64,000 nt of DNA, from the NCBI GenBank assembly GCA_010015655.1, contig ML976659.1:699146-763145 (forward strand). The letters are read 5' to 3'. The DNA is from Bimuria novae-zelandiae CBS 107.79. Lineage: Eukaryota; Ascomycota; Dothideomycetes; Pleosporales; Didymosphaeriaceae. Made by a program: the position numbers and the translations under genes. Each line of letters begins with the position of its first letter. Position 1 is the stretch's first letter. The notes beneath the pieces are model-generated. The model was not told where the DNA came from, ran no database searches, and worked only from the letters and a program-made list of their open reading frames with translations. Positions 42,348-54,299 of this stretch are shown here, in pieces.

Positions 42348-45300
42348 TCGCCGCGCGACCTACGCATCCGCAACTATTGATCGTCATCCCACTGCATTCC
42401 GGTACGGTTCCATTTGCAGCCCCTGCATATTTCTTCAACCTTGGTCTTCCTCTTTCCTTTTCCTTATTTATGAAACGACATACGACGACCACTAGACACG
42501 TACACGCATATGCACACGCATACGCAACGATGATTGGCGGCCTACCATCGTCTTTAGCTCACGGCTGTGCAAATTTCCGCCTACGACTTTTGTCACCCTA
42601 CATACATCGTTGATAGACGTAATGATTGTGCTTTTCTGCATGCGCACGCGGTCACAGTACCCCTTGGATTATCACGACTATCATATCACGACACTGGCTT
42701 ATCTCTGCATTTACAAAAGGTATAGCATATCTACGGCGCAGCATTACAACGGAGGAAGGACGTGTAGCTTGCTTGCTTGCTTGCATGGTAGATGTACCGT
42801 ACTCTGTATATACCTATTGAAATTTCAAGGGAGAAAACTTTGGGTCCTGTGATGCTCTGTGTGATGATGGCGTGATGGGGTGAGGTGGAATACTACCTTT
42901 GCATACCTCGACTCTCATTCTTTGCCTGGTCGGGTCGCTCATCTTTGCATAGCGGTGTCGGCCTACCCATACGCGCGTACATGACGATGCATCTGGTTTC
43001 TTCAGGCACCAATCGCCAATAAAACCTTTAATGATATTCATCGCTCACGCCATCCTACTGCAGATGGCTTGCCTCTGTGTCCAATTTGGGCGGTGAATGT
43101 GTGACGAGCCTACACCATCCGCTGTCACTCACTTTCTTGGGTGTAACGTCGAAAAAAGTAGAGTGTTGAGGCAATCGTTGTTTTGATTGAGAAGCTACTC
43201 TATGGAGCTATATACTGTGGATCACGTGGATCACGTACGCGGGTGGCCCAAGCTTCATGTCCTAAACCGTCACATTGGGTAGCTGGATGGAAAAAAGGCT
43301 CGTTTTCTACCCAATCAGTGGCACCGAGGTAAGTGGTACATGGGCGGACGCGGAAAGCGGAGGCGGGCTGAACCTCTAGAAGACCCGTGGGCGGCTCGGG
43401 GGATGGTGAATCAGTTAGGTGGATCAGTCGGGGTTATGTATTAGCTGGCGAGGGTGTGGTACGGGGGTGTTGTATTAGAAGAAGCGGGACTTGAGCTAGC
43501 CAGGGAGTGGATGTGCCCTTCTGGCGCGAGATCGAGTGATGCTGAGAGGCATGTACGAAAGTATGATGCGAGAGCGAGATAGAGGATGAAGAAAGAGTCT
43601 GAGCATAAGGAACTGTGTTTTCTATGGCTAGAGCTCGGTTGGTCTGTTTTGACATTGCAACAAGGGAGGCTTGTTCGGATGGGTGGTATCAGCTGGTAGC
43701 CGTCGATATGCCTTTTTTGCGCTTCAATTGCGAGGCAAAAACTAACGTTGACCGAAAATCATCACATCCATAGCAAAGACTCGGTCCAAGAACCGTGCAC
43801 CCCTCTCATTGACCACCGGGATTTGGTGCATGTTCGATGTCCGTGGCTTCAGAGTAATTGGTTACCGATTTGCAATGGAGCGAACAATACAGAGATAGTA
43901 CTGAGCTGGCGTACGATTATGCATGCGTGGAGTTCAATCATCCCACGCTGACGTTACTATTAAGTATGTGGTGAATTCTTCGCCTTCTCGCGTCGTAGTC
44001 AAATGTTTCATACGACCCACCCACATGCATATTGCTTGTGTGCCCTTGTATTTCAGGCGAAATGCAGCCACCAGACGCAAATAGGCCGGAGAGCCATTTC
44101 TGCTTGTACTCTATGGTTCAAAACGTATAGACTTTTGCATGGTGAACTATCGTGACTGAGTAGAGTCGAGCCAAGGTTGTGCGCAATGCAAAGGCTACCC
44201 AGCCCTGTGTCACATCTAATTCCGACACACTCTCCCCCTCATTCCACGCATGACTAGCAAGTTGCATGCTATCATGCACGTCGTCGAAAGCGTAGCAGCT
44301 CTACAAGCCTGTGCCATATTGAGTAAGAATTGGCTCATTGTCTAACTTCTTGAGGAAGTCGAGAATTTCCGATCAGTCAGTGCTGACTCAAGCAGATATT
44401 CGATGCACGATGGTCAAATCAAGTCAAATGCTGGCAAAGTGCATAGCGCCTATGCTGACGGGACTTCAGTATACAACCTCGAATGCGATTCAACGTCATT
44501 ATGTGTAGGAATGAAGTGCCAGGAAAAAACTCTCGGCTTCCCAATCAACGGTTTTCGTTTTTCTTATTCCGAACCGACATGTATGCATTCTCATCCAAAG
44601 AGGACTTGATTGGGATCCGAAGCATATTCCATTCCACTTGAGTCAACATGCTTGCATAGAGTTGGTCACCTTTTGGATGACAATCCCTGTTTGTAGCTGC
44701 AGAAGCTACAGCATACAACACGATACTGCAGAAGTCCTCTAGCTTCACAAGGACCCCGGAGCCTCACCGCGGGCCAATCATTTTTGACGAAGCCCCCCAC
44801 GCGTGCTTATATACGCAGACTTCAAACATGCTTTGCAGGAGGAGGACAGCTGCTTTCGATCGAGATGTATCTAGATAGCCTCGTGGGAGCGTCTGCGAGA
44901 TCCGTTAGCTTCGGATTGTAGCAGTTTTCCAGGAGCCCGGCCCGCGGATTCGCAATGGACTTGGTTCCTCTGTTGGAGTCTGATGCTCGACCTAGCCCTG
45001 CATCGGAGCTCCCACTGTCATATGCGGGGCTTCAAGGAGCATCCTGCTCTTTCTCTGAGCGACACAGCCCGCGGAACTGATCTTACATCCGCCGTAGGTG
45101 ACAGCTTTGGCAGGCTACACAGCATTTGAAATATGCAAGCCCTCGTCTCACAAACCCACACGGATGTCTACCTAGGTAGACGGAAGGTTGTCACGAGCCG
45201 GCCGGCTCAGTGTTAGCACTCTGTCGGTTGGTAGTGCCTGTCGATAGCTGTGGACCGTAAAGGCATGCGCTCGGTGCCAGGTGACCGGGTCACTGAACTA

Positions 45301-46381
45301 TAAATTCCCGAGCTCATATACCAATAGACCGGTATTTAGACCGATTCGAGCGCTTTAATCCGCCATTTCATCTTCTTTGTTTACTGGAAACTTGTCCAGG
45401 CATTCCGTTTCATCGTTGAAAATCCAATACAGATGCTTGCTGGAAGAAACGGCACCCAGGACCGTGGCGTGGTGTATCCACCATGCAATGATGCATGCTG
45501 CCGAGGTGGCAATGAGCATGCACGACGAGCGAGACCACGGTCGAACAAGAGCGGTAAACACAGTGGCCGCTCAATTCGTTCCCGTGTGAAAACTCCGTGC
45601 ATTGCGATCACCTGGCACCCGCCTTCTCTGCTGGACCTTTCAGGTGATTAGTTAAACAATCAACCGTTTTACTGTCCCAAATGTCACATTTCAACAATCC
45701 CCTAATTTTTGGCGTGTGACCCCACACCATGAACGACCTGCAATTTTGCCAAGGGAAGGGTATGCATGCAAGGGCTGTTTCCTCCCTTATCGATTGCGTG
45801 CCTGATCCCTGCCTTTTACCGCGTTCACAGCATCCGCGACATCCCGTTCCCCAGGACCTTGTGCGCACACGCCATAGCCAGGTCTGCGTATTTGCAAGAA
45901 TAATTAAACTTTGTGGCTCGGTCTTGAGTGTTTTTGATTGCACCTCTACGAAGAAAAGATGGAAGGCAAGCTTCGCAGGATCAGCGCTACCGGCCTGGAA
46001 GTCCAGCTTGTTGCCGCGCCGAGGAACAACGGGTCAGTTTCCCCACGTTATCGGAGGGTCATCGACATGGAGCAACGACTCCGGGGTAAATATTCCTCCA
46101 CCAATCCTCCGCAGAATCCTTCCGCGCAGCGGAATCTTAGCGCGAAAACTATCCGCTTTCATTGCTAGTCGAGCAATAGCCACCGTGTGGCGTTTGGGGA
46201 GGGGTACATCGGACGGATAAACAGAAAAGAATCTCCGCCCCAAACATCTGGGGTCTGCCAGTTCAGTGTGGCGCAGAGGCAATAATATCCAGTATATTAA
46301 GAGCCATGACCTGCTGTATGAGACTCGGCAGCGTTCGAAAGTCTGTACTCTACTTTTTGACAACAATTCAGGGTCAGAATT
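42348..46381. other. Four-kilobase stretch without recognisable genes
   Basis: No frame on either strand is long or family-like, and I could not chain exons here. Small features: a four-copy gctt repeat (42767-42784); a tandem GGATCACGT pair (43219-43236) with an overlapping CACGTG E-box; and a perfect 16-bp palindrome GTCTACCTAGGTAGAC (45166-45181). The right end must hold the exopolygalacturonase promoter; a tatatt stretch near 46295 is a possible TATA element. Non-coding transcription cannot be judged. Confidence 0.4.
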
Positions 46382-47868
46382 ATGCGCGTTTCGTCAATTA
46401 TTGCTGCAGCTTTGCTGCCAGCTTCCACCGTTTGGTCGTCTCCTGTTGAAAGCGAAGCTCTCGTTGCCCGAGGTGCATCGAAGAGGCCCAACCATCCTAT
46501 CCAGCCTTTCCATCCCGGCAAGCCATTCCCGGACTCGCCTTCGCGGACGAAGACTTGCACGGTAAAGAGCAATGGCAATGGCAAGGATGATTCGACAAAT
46601 ATCCTGAGGGCGATCAAGACCTGTAACAACGGTGGCCACGTTGTCTTCTCGAAAGGGACGACGTACACCATCGGCACTGCACTGGACCTTACTTTCCTGA
46701 AGCATATCGATCTGGGTATGTTCTCTTTCCAATCCAAGGCTTAAAATATATTAACAGCTATCAGACATCCAAGGGAAACTTTTATTCACCAATGATACCG
46801 ACTATTGGCAGGCCAACGCCTTCAAGCAAGTATTTCAGAACGCCACGACCTTCTTCCAGCTCGGGGGCCAGGACGTGAACGTCTACGGAGGCGGCACGCT
46901 CGACGGCAATGGCCAGGTGTGGTACGATTTGTACGCCAAGAACAACCTCATTCTGCGCCCTATCCTTTTCGGAACCATTGGCTTGCACGGCGGTCGCATC
47001 GAGGACCTCAACCTGAGGTATTCGCCTCAGTGGTACAACCTCGTCGCGAACTCGACCGATGTGGTGTTCTCCGACATCAATATTTCTGGCTACAGCAGCA
47101 GCAGCAACGTGGCTAAGAACACGGACGGGTAAGTTTTGGGTTCGTTCAAAGCGATTTCGTAGGGCTGACGGGATTTAGATGGGACACTTACCGCTCGTCC
47201 AACATCGTCATCCAGAACTCGCACATCGACAACGGTGACGACTGCGTCTCGTTCAAGCCCAACAGCACCGACATCGTCGTGCAGAACCTCATGTGCAACG
47301 GTAGCCACGGCATCAGTGTTGGCAGCTTGGGTCAGTACAAGGGTACGGTCGACATCGTGAAAAACATCTACGTAAGTGCCAATTGCCGCGTGTTTTGTCG
47401 AGTTATATAACTGACACTCATCACTAGACTTACAACGTCACCATGTCCAACGCCTCCGACGGCGCGCGCATCAAAGTCTGGCCCGGTGTATCCTCTGCCC
47501 TCTCCGACGACCTCCAGGGTGGCGGCGGGTCCGGCGCCGTCTCAAACATCACCTACGACGGCATGAAGCTCTTCAACGTCGACTACGCGATTGAGATCAC
47601 ACAGTGCTATGGACAGAAGAACCTCACGCTGTGCAACCAGTTCCCGAGCAACCTCACCATCTCGGACGTTACGATCAAGAACTTCTCCGGTACCACGAGC
47701 AAGAAGTATGACCCGTTGGTCGGGTACCTAGTCTGCTCGAGCCCGACCGTGTGCAGCGATATTAACATATCGAACATCACAGTGAAGAGCCCGAGCGGGA
47801 CGGATGCGTTCGCTTGTGCGAACATCGCTGGCATCGAGTCACAAGTTTCCTGCAGAGCGCCGAAATAG
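46382..47868 (+). CDS. Secreted exopolygalacturonase, GH28
   Basis: Four exons: 46382-46715, 46765-47128, 47179-47371 and 47428-47868, with introns of 49, 50 and 56 bp, give 443 residues. A signal peptide is evident ([20 protein letters not shown]), followed by a possible dibasic processing site (SKR, about residue 34). GH28 right-handed beta-helix landmarks are all present: the catalytic NTDG|WDTYRS and [12 protein letters not shown], the [13 protein letters not shown] block with the catalytic-site His, and ARIKVWPG with the substrate-binding RIK. The WDTYRS variant and the overall size match exo-acting fungal polygalacturonases, which remove galacturonic acid from pectin ends outside the cell. 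Many N-glycosylation sequons (NLT, NIS, NIT) fit secretion. The Copia element starts 98 bp after the stop codon. Confidence 0.95.
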
Positions 47869-47965
47869 ATGCCAGCACCCTAGTCATAATTTGTGATGGT
47901 TCAGTATAGAGCTTGGGACACCCGCGTACGTGCGGCCCGTGCACATGATACACACAGTATATAGC

Positions 47966-48137
47966 TGTCAGATAGAATAAGCTGCGGTGAGGTCAGATCT
48001 GTACAATCGAGCAGGGACCACTTGGCTTGGCACACTAGCAAAATATCCGAAACCAACTGAACACAGTAGAGAATATAAAAAAAAAACAATAAATACGATC
48101 AAGTTACATTAACATCTACTTATTATACTATTTAATA
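47966..48137 (+). repeat. 5' LTR of Copia element 1
   Basis: Direct repeat of 52909-53079. Substitutions I could align between the two copies are all transitions, plus one length change in an A-run. Confidence 0.92.
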
Positions 48138-48155
48138 ATTAAGAGTCTCACTGCC
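48138..48155 (+). promoter_or_regulatory. Primer-binding site of Copia element 1
   Basis: The 18 bases directly after the LTR read ATTAAGAGTCTCACTGCC, identical to the equivalent site of Copia element 2 although the LTRs differ. The complement ends GTGAGACTCTTAAT, which matches an anticodon arm with a CUU (Lys) loop cut at position 39, as in half-tRNA priming, rather than a tRNA 3' end. Confidence 0.65.
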
Positions 48156-51100
48156 CCGACTGATATAATATGGCGCAACTCTTAAACCGCGATTCTACGG
48201 TACACCTGAACACCTCCGCAGACCACAGGGGGTGGAGAACATAACTCTAGGCAAGATGCGTAGTACATAACATTTAGGATAAAGTTAATCTGAATTTAAC
48301 TACGCTATTAACCCTAAAACCGCTACTAATAAAGGCTCTAGTCGTTACTAACTACGCGCCAGCCACGAATATTAAAGTCTTAATAAGACTAACCAAACTA
48401 TTAGCTAGAGGCTAGAAGGCTTTTAAAGAAGACCTTAAATACTATAAGATCCTCTTTAAGCAATATAAGAGTAATCGACATAAATATAAGAAGGAGTAAT
48501 TAAGCCTTTAGCATATTGTTACGTTTATCTAATTAACTATGTTACTACACCTACTGCGCACATGTTGCCTGCCAGATAAGCCACTACGATAGTAGATTAC
48601 CAATCTGCAAAAGACAATTGGCATAAGCAACTAACTCGAACGAGAATAAGCACGTACTAGATACCGTACGGCACTTAAGCTAATAAGAAGCCCTTAATAA
48701 TAGAATACTTAGCTAGCTAAGTACGACGAAGCAGCTACGGAAGCAGAAGCCTTCTAAGTTACTAAGCTATTATAAATTAATATAATTACAAAAGACTTTA
48801 TAGATGCCGTAAACAAGGTTGCTCCTATATAGTCTACGAATTTTTAAGATAATAGTCAATTTGCAGCTAGCATGGATCAAAAAGAGATAATATAACGCTT
48901 TTAAGAACATATAATAATAAATTATCCCCTTAGATTAGGGAAACACAAAGCATTTATATATAATAATGTATTATTTTTCGCTGAAGGTAGTGCACCTACC
49001 TAGGGTAACGATAGGGACGCCTATCCTGCCAAAAACGCGTTATTAAAATAAAACTAGGGTAGACCTCGTAATTAACGTACAGCGGGCAGGAAAACCACCA
49101 CGCTTAAATAGCCTATAGATTTAGAGCCTACTACTATAAGAGGAGCAAAATGCCCTGCATGTGGACAACGCTATAGTATAAGGGACTACTATTATGTTAA
49201 TCTAGACAAGGCTCCTGAATGGTGGAAACCAAACGAGACTATTAGCAAGCTTATATAATTTAAGCGTAAGAAAGATGCAACGTTCTAGGGGCTAATCTAC
49301 GGACAAAGCAGGACCTAATTAAGAACACTAATTATAAAATAATTGTATACTCTAACGCCCGAGATCCTTAAAGATTAACTAGAGGGCCGGAGAATTGCTG
49401 CTACTAAAGCAGCTTTTAACTTAGTAGTAGAAGGGAGAGATACTACTAATTATCCACTATAGAAGTTATTTATCCTTAACTTAGGATTAACCTGCTATAT
49501 TACTAACAACCCTAATCGCATCTACAGTTTCTGACCACCACTGCCCGGAGACTATATATAGGCCGGAAATTCCAAAGTGTGGATTAGAGGATATGGGTCT
49601 ATTGACCTTACTCTAAAGAATAACACCAGAACAACAAAATTAACCCTATAAAATATAGCTATTTGCCTAGACCTGTTATGTAACTTAGTGTTATTCTAAC
49701 TGTTAAGGCACAAAGGAATCTAGTAGGACATATAAATAGACCTAACCACTCTCTAAGGAGCTAAGAATAGAGCTATTAGAATTATAACTAAGATGTTTGG
49801 ATAGTAGGTGCTGGAATACAATCCGCTACCACTTGCCACATATCACACACACAAGATTACTACAAGAACCAAAAGAGGACCGCAAAAGGCCTTAGCTATA
49901 CTGTGGCACAAAAGACTAGGACACCTAGGCCCAGCGGCTATTAAACACCTAGTGTAGTAAACTAAAGGGGTGCGTGTTAAAGGCATTATAACTGTGGAAT
50001 GCAACTCATGCGGGAGAGTAAAGTCTAGATAGTAGATAAGCCACGCCCCACGAATAAATAAAGATGGACCTAGAGAGAGGCTTAGCATTAACTTCCACAT
50101 ATACGAGATCTAAGGAGTCACTAAAGAGAAGAGTTAATTACTAATTACTAATAAGTTTTCAGGCATGCAATAGGACCTCTACTTTATAAATTACTAAATA
50201 GTAAAGTTAATTATTAATGCCCTTTTAGTATTTATTATATTCTTTAAGAACCACTACAACATCTCTATTAAGACTATTAAAGCAGACAACGAGATCGCTA
50301 TAGTTAAACTAAAAGTTAAGAAATAGTTAACAACCTAAGGAATAATTATAAAGCCTTTCGCACTAGATACATAATCACAAAATAGAGGCGCAGAACGCTT
50401 AGGAGGTGTAAATAAGGAGAAAGCTCGTGCCATGCGACTTAATGCCAACCTATCCTAGGAGCTATGGCCTGAGATTACAAGAGCCGCTGTATACCTCTAT
50501 AATCGAATACCAAACTATGCAAATCACTAGAAAACACCATACGAGATATTCTTTACACGAGTCGCTTTTAGCAATAGGATAGTCACGTTACTACGAAAAC
50601 CTAATATTATACACTTAAAAGCGTACGGCTGCAAGGCATTTATAATAACTAATAATACTTACTAAGGCAAATCACGCCTATAACGTCTTAACCTAAAGGC
50701 ATGGATTGGTTATCTAGTTAGATACCGATTATTAAATATCTACCGAATATAGATACTGTCACTTGGCAAAGTAATAAGTACCCGGGACGTTGTCTTTAAC
50801 GAAGAGTTAGTATTTAACGGGAAAATTAAGGACCTTATAGACAGTCTTATGTATAGCACGCTTCAAGAAATAGTAACGCACGTAAGAACTATTAAGTTAC
50901 TAACTTCTACCTAATAACTATAAACAGACTCCTTTTATGAGGATAAAGCCACTATAGATTCGTTAGAATAATAAGATAAAGCAGATCCACTAGGCTACTA
51001 TTAAGGAAGGAAGATTAGGGATAGCTACTTAACTCTTCTAACTACACCGCCACCTGTCGCGTTACTTACACAGTTAATAGCTAGAGACTAAATAAGTCTA

Positions 51101-52900
51101 ACGTAATAAGCGTCCTTTATAACTATCCTCTAGGTAGTAGCTTTTATGGCGGGAACCTAAGCTGGCCGTGTTAGAAAATATAAAGGAGAAGTTATAGACA
51201 AGACTAAGATAATAAGAATGCTCGCTAAAGGCTTAAAGCCCTATTAAAGTTAACTTCTACCTCTACTAACGTGCCGAACTAAGCTTAAGGATTACCTAAT
51301 AGGCAAGATATTCTAAGAGGCTAAGCAAGTGCACCTCGTAAGCTACTAAAAGATAAAATTATAGTTAGAAATTCTAGTAAAGAAGATTAAACTAATAGGA
51401 CAGCAGATCCTTAACTACATATAGGTATACACCTATAAACTTAATAAGCACTATCGCTTGCTGAAGTGCAAGGCGTGACTAGTTATCTAAGGCGATTAGT
51501 AATAAAATATTACCTCGCAAGACACTTACGCAGCCACGCTTGCCAGCCAGTTATTTCGAATAATAATGGTAATAGCAGCTTACTATAATATGGAGCTTAC
51601 GCAGTACGACGTCACTAACGCTTTTATTCACGTAATAATAGATCGAGAGGTGTACATGAGAATGCCTTAGGGTTATTAGAAGCCTGGAACAATATTATAA
51701 GTAAATAAAGCACTATATAGCCTTCGCATTTTACTACTCTTCTAGCAGAGAGAATTCACGATAACGCTTAAAGCGCTAGGCTTCTAGATAGTGCCTTACG
51801 AGCCGTGCTACCTAATTAAAGATAGAGTTATTATATTCTTCTACGTTGACGACATTATACTCGCGTACCACAAAGACAAAGAACAAGAAGCTTAACAAGC
51901 AATTAAACGCTTATAAGACAAGTATACTTTTACTAGAGGAAACAACCTTTAATAGTTTCTTAGTATAGAGGTTGTACGGGACTAAATAAGCCGTAAGATT
52001 TAACTATTACAGGCCTCCTATTTAGATAAGATTAGCTAACTAGCAGACAAGACAAACATTCGACATGACACTCTAATAGCTACGATTAAATTACTACCAA
52101 GGAAAGGGTTAGTAACACTAACTAAAATTAATAAATTTTAACGTAAGATTAGATCGCTACTCTTTGCTATAGTTACTACCAGGCCAGACATTGCCTTTGC
52201 AACATCACGATTAGCTTAATTTCTGTTAAACCCAGGGACTAAGCACTAAGACGCAGTAGACTAAGTTTTCTTATACCTTTAAAGCACAAAGTAGCGAGCC
52301 CTATAGCTTAGAGGTAACACTAGACTTTAGATTGTAAGCGATGTATTATTTGCTAATAATATAATAGACCGCAAGAGCTCCTAAGGTTACGCTATTAAGC
52401 TCTTTAGTAGTCTTATTGCCTGGAAAGTAAACAAACAAGACACTATAATAATATTAACTACTAAGGCCAAGCTGCTAGCTCTCTCTTAGGTAGCTAAGGA
52501 AGCACTCTTTGTCTTAAAACTACTTTAAGAACTTAAGATTAAACTAGACGCGCGCACAGTCACTATTTAGTATAATAATAAATAAACTATACGCTTAGTA
52601 ACTAAGGAGGTTTCCCGCCTCTAAACCAAACTTTGGCATGTGGACGTCCACAACCACTGGATCTGACAAGAAGTATCTATGGGTAGGATTAAGGTAGAGC
52701 ATGTGTAGTCAGTAGACATAATTGCTAATAGCCTTATAAAGGTGCTCTCTAAGAGCAAGTGGGAGGGTTTTCTCTAACAACTTAGATTAGTTAATGTAGA
52801 GACTAAGGAGGTAACAAATACTATGCCTCTTAAGGAGATTTAAGAGTAACTTAAAGACCTCACAATTGCATAAGTGCCAGCTTGAAGAGTTTCCAAGCTG

Positions 52901-52908
52901 AAGGGGTG
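52901..52908 (+). promoter_or_regulatory. Polypurine tract of Copia element 1
   Basis: AAGGGGTG stands directly before the 3' LTR, the expected position for the plus-strand primer. Copia element 2 has AAGGGGGTG in the same place. Confidence 0.7.
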
Positions 52909-53079
52909 TGTTAGATAGAATAAGCTGCGGTGAGGTCAGATCTGTACAATCGAGCAGGGACCACTTGGCTTAGCACACTAGCAAAATATCCGAAACTAAC
53001 TAAACATAGTAGAGAATACAAAAAAAAACAATAAATACGATTAAGTTGCATCAACATCTACTTATTATACCATCTAATA
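52909..53079 (+). repeat. 3' LTR of Copia element 1
   Basis: Direct-repeat partner of 47966-48137; followed by the ATAGC duplication. Confidence 0.92.
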
Positions 53080-53084
53080 ATAGC

Positions 53085-53407
53085 TTCTGTAGAGTAGCTA
53101 CTTAATTAACAACGATTGCCTTAACACTCTTTTTAATAACTTTATAGTTATAAGCCTAGTTTACACCTACTAAGGCTACTACTTACTTATAATTATTTAT
53201 AGTAATCCTATAATATCTACTATATATAACTTATATAACATACCTGGCAAGCGAGCTAATCACTCTGCCAAGACCCCACTAAAATCTATACGCTACACGA
53301 TAGTATAGAACGCGCATAAACAGTTATTAAAAATTATAGTAGGCTAATTTATTTAAAATCTAGTTTTACTTATTTTTTATATATACGTAAATTATATTTA
53401 GCCTTAC
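53085..53407. other. AT-rich remnant between transposons
   Basis: A 323-bp TpA-rich stretch between Copia element 1 and the pogo/Fot1-like element. Stops occur in all frames. It is probably an older, unrecognisable repeat. Confidence 0.4.
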
Positions 53408-53409
53408 TA

Positions 53410-53457
53410 ACGTGGTTCACCACCGAGCGGGCCAACCCCACCGAGCGGGCCAACTTT
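53410..53457 (+). repeat. Left TIR, pogo/Fot1-like element
   Basis: Inverted against 55981-56027 with a C/T difference and a small indel near the inner end. It is GC-rich in an otherwise AT-rich element. Confidence 0.9.
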
Positions 53458-53488
53458 GCTAAATGCAGCCCACCTCCAGCTTATACCA

Positions 53489-54273
53489 TAATGCTATTAC
53501 AAGTAGTAGTAGTAGTAGTAGTATTGGTTTTACGTCCTATATAACCTCCCAGGGGGTATGTAGACGTGCCCTGCACTTAGTAAGGGCCACTCATGCTAGT
53601 GCTACTGCTGCTGTAGGAGCGGTCTTTCTTGCTGCTGTCCCTCTCCAAATAGGGGCGACTCAGCTGTTTAATCTGGCCTTTGTGTGACAATAGTGGGAAA
53701 TGGGGTAGCCTTCTACCTGCCCCCAGTCCTATACAGAAGCATGCCAAGACTTATTAGAGGTAAGGAGAGATATATACACGCATATAAGTATGCAAAAGAG
53801 AGAGCTTAGTCTTATATAGTAGATACCCTAGCAAGTTAAAAGCAGGTAGCGTATTTACTTCGCCTAAAGCAAGGGTTTACGTCCGCTCGCCTATAACGTG
53901 GTTAGCTAGTTATTTGCTAACGTATGCTATTACTAGCACTAAGTGCAAGGAGGGTTGCGTATTCTCCTAGGCTTAGCGCCCTAAGGTACTGTATTCCTTC
54001 TCTAGTGTCTGTTAGGGGATGTGTTAGGCGTTGCGGCCAGTAGTTGAAGCGTCGCACTGTCCGTGGGCAGTGTACAATATGGTCTGGGGCCAGGTCTGCT
54101 CCGCAGGTGCACGCGAGGGTCTCCTCATCATGCTTGAACTTCCTATGGTACCAGGCGTAGTTGCCGTGTCTTGTCCTCATGGATAGGAGCTTGGCCAGGG
54201 CGGGGCGTGTGAGCTCCAGCTCCGGCGGTTGCCTGGAGGGGGTGTATGCTAGGCCCCACTAATGCTATTACAA
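53489..54273 (-). mobile_element. 5'-truncated LINE with 14-bp target duplication
   Basis: The insert (53503-54259) is flanked by the perfect 14-bp repeat TAATGCTATTACAA (53489-53502 and 54260-54273). Read on the minus strand it ends in a (TAC)n tail (53503-53520 on plus), as a retroposed 3' end should. Its coding part (about 54255-53917, minus) reads PPELELTRPALAKLLSMRTR, HGNYAWYHRKFKHDEETLAC, TCGADLAPDHIVHCPRTVRR. This is the C-terminal region after RNase H of fungal I/Tad-type LINEs, with a Cys-Cys-His-Cys cluster. Only the last part of the element is present. Its composition is GC-richer than the surrounding host transposon, so it escaped most of the mutation seen there. Confidence 0.85.
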
Positions 54274-54299
54274 CATAACGCGCAACAACCTTATACTAA

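Larger units (their letters stand above)
47961..53084 (+). mobile_element. Copia element 1, degenerate, with TSD
   Basis: A full-length Ty1/Copia retrotransposon (47966-53079, 5114 bp) lies between 5-bp target duplications ATAGC (47961-47965 and 53080-53084). Direct LTRs of about 172 bp begin TGT(T/C)AGA and end TCTAATA or the mutated TTTAATA. The interior runs gag-pol on the plus strand in Copia order. A CPACGQRYSIRDYYYVN zinc-knuckle-like piece sits near 49150. Integrase pieces follow: LWHKRLGHLGPAAIKHL near 49905, then D-containing blocks to about 50640. Reverse transcriptase shows FYVDDIILAY at 51838-51870, and RNase H lies near 52330-52560. The frame is broken by dozens of TAA/TAG codons and the sequence is AT-rich and TpA-rich, as after RIP, so no functional protein remains. 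Confidence 0.93.

Noticed and set aside
42767..42784. A gctt tetranucleotide repeat as a possible minisatellite or CRISPR-like array
   Set aside because: Only four units without spacers; a simple microsatellite. No CRISPR array is present anywhere in the window.
42348..46381. Search for a biosynthetic or effector gene between the forkhead and exopolygalacturonase genes
   Set aside because: Short open frames exist, but none has a convincing signal peptide, domain or splice chain.
53463..53687. A 74-codon plus-strand frame with a serine run
   Set aside because: The serine run is the antisense reading of the LINE (TAC)n tail; the frame is an accident of the insertion.
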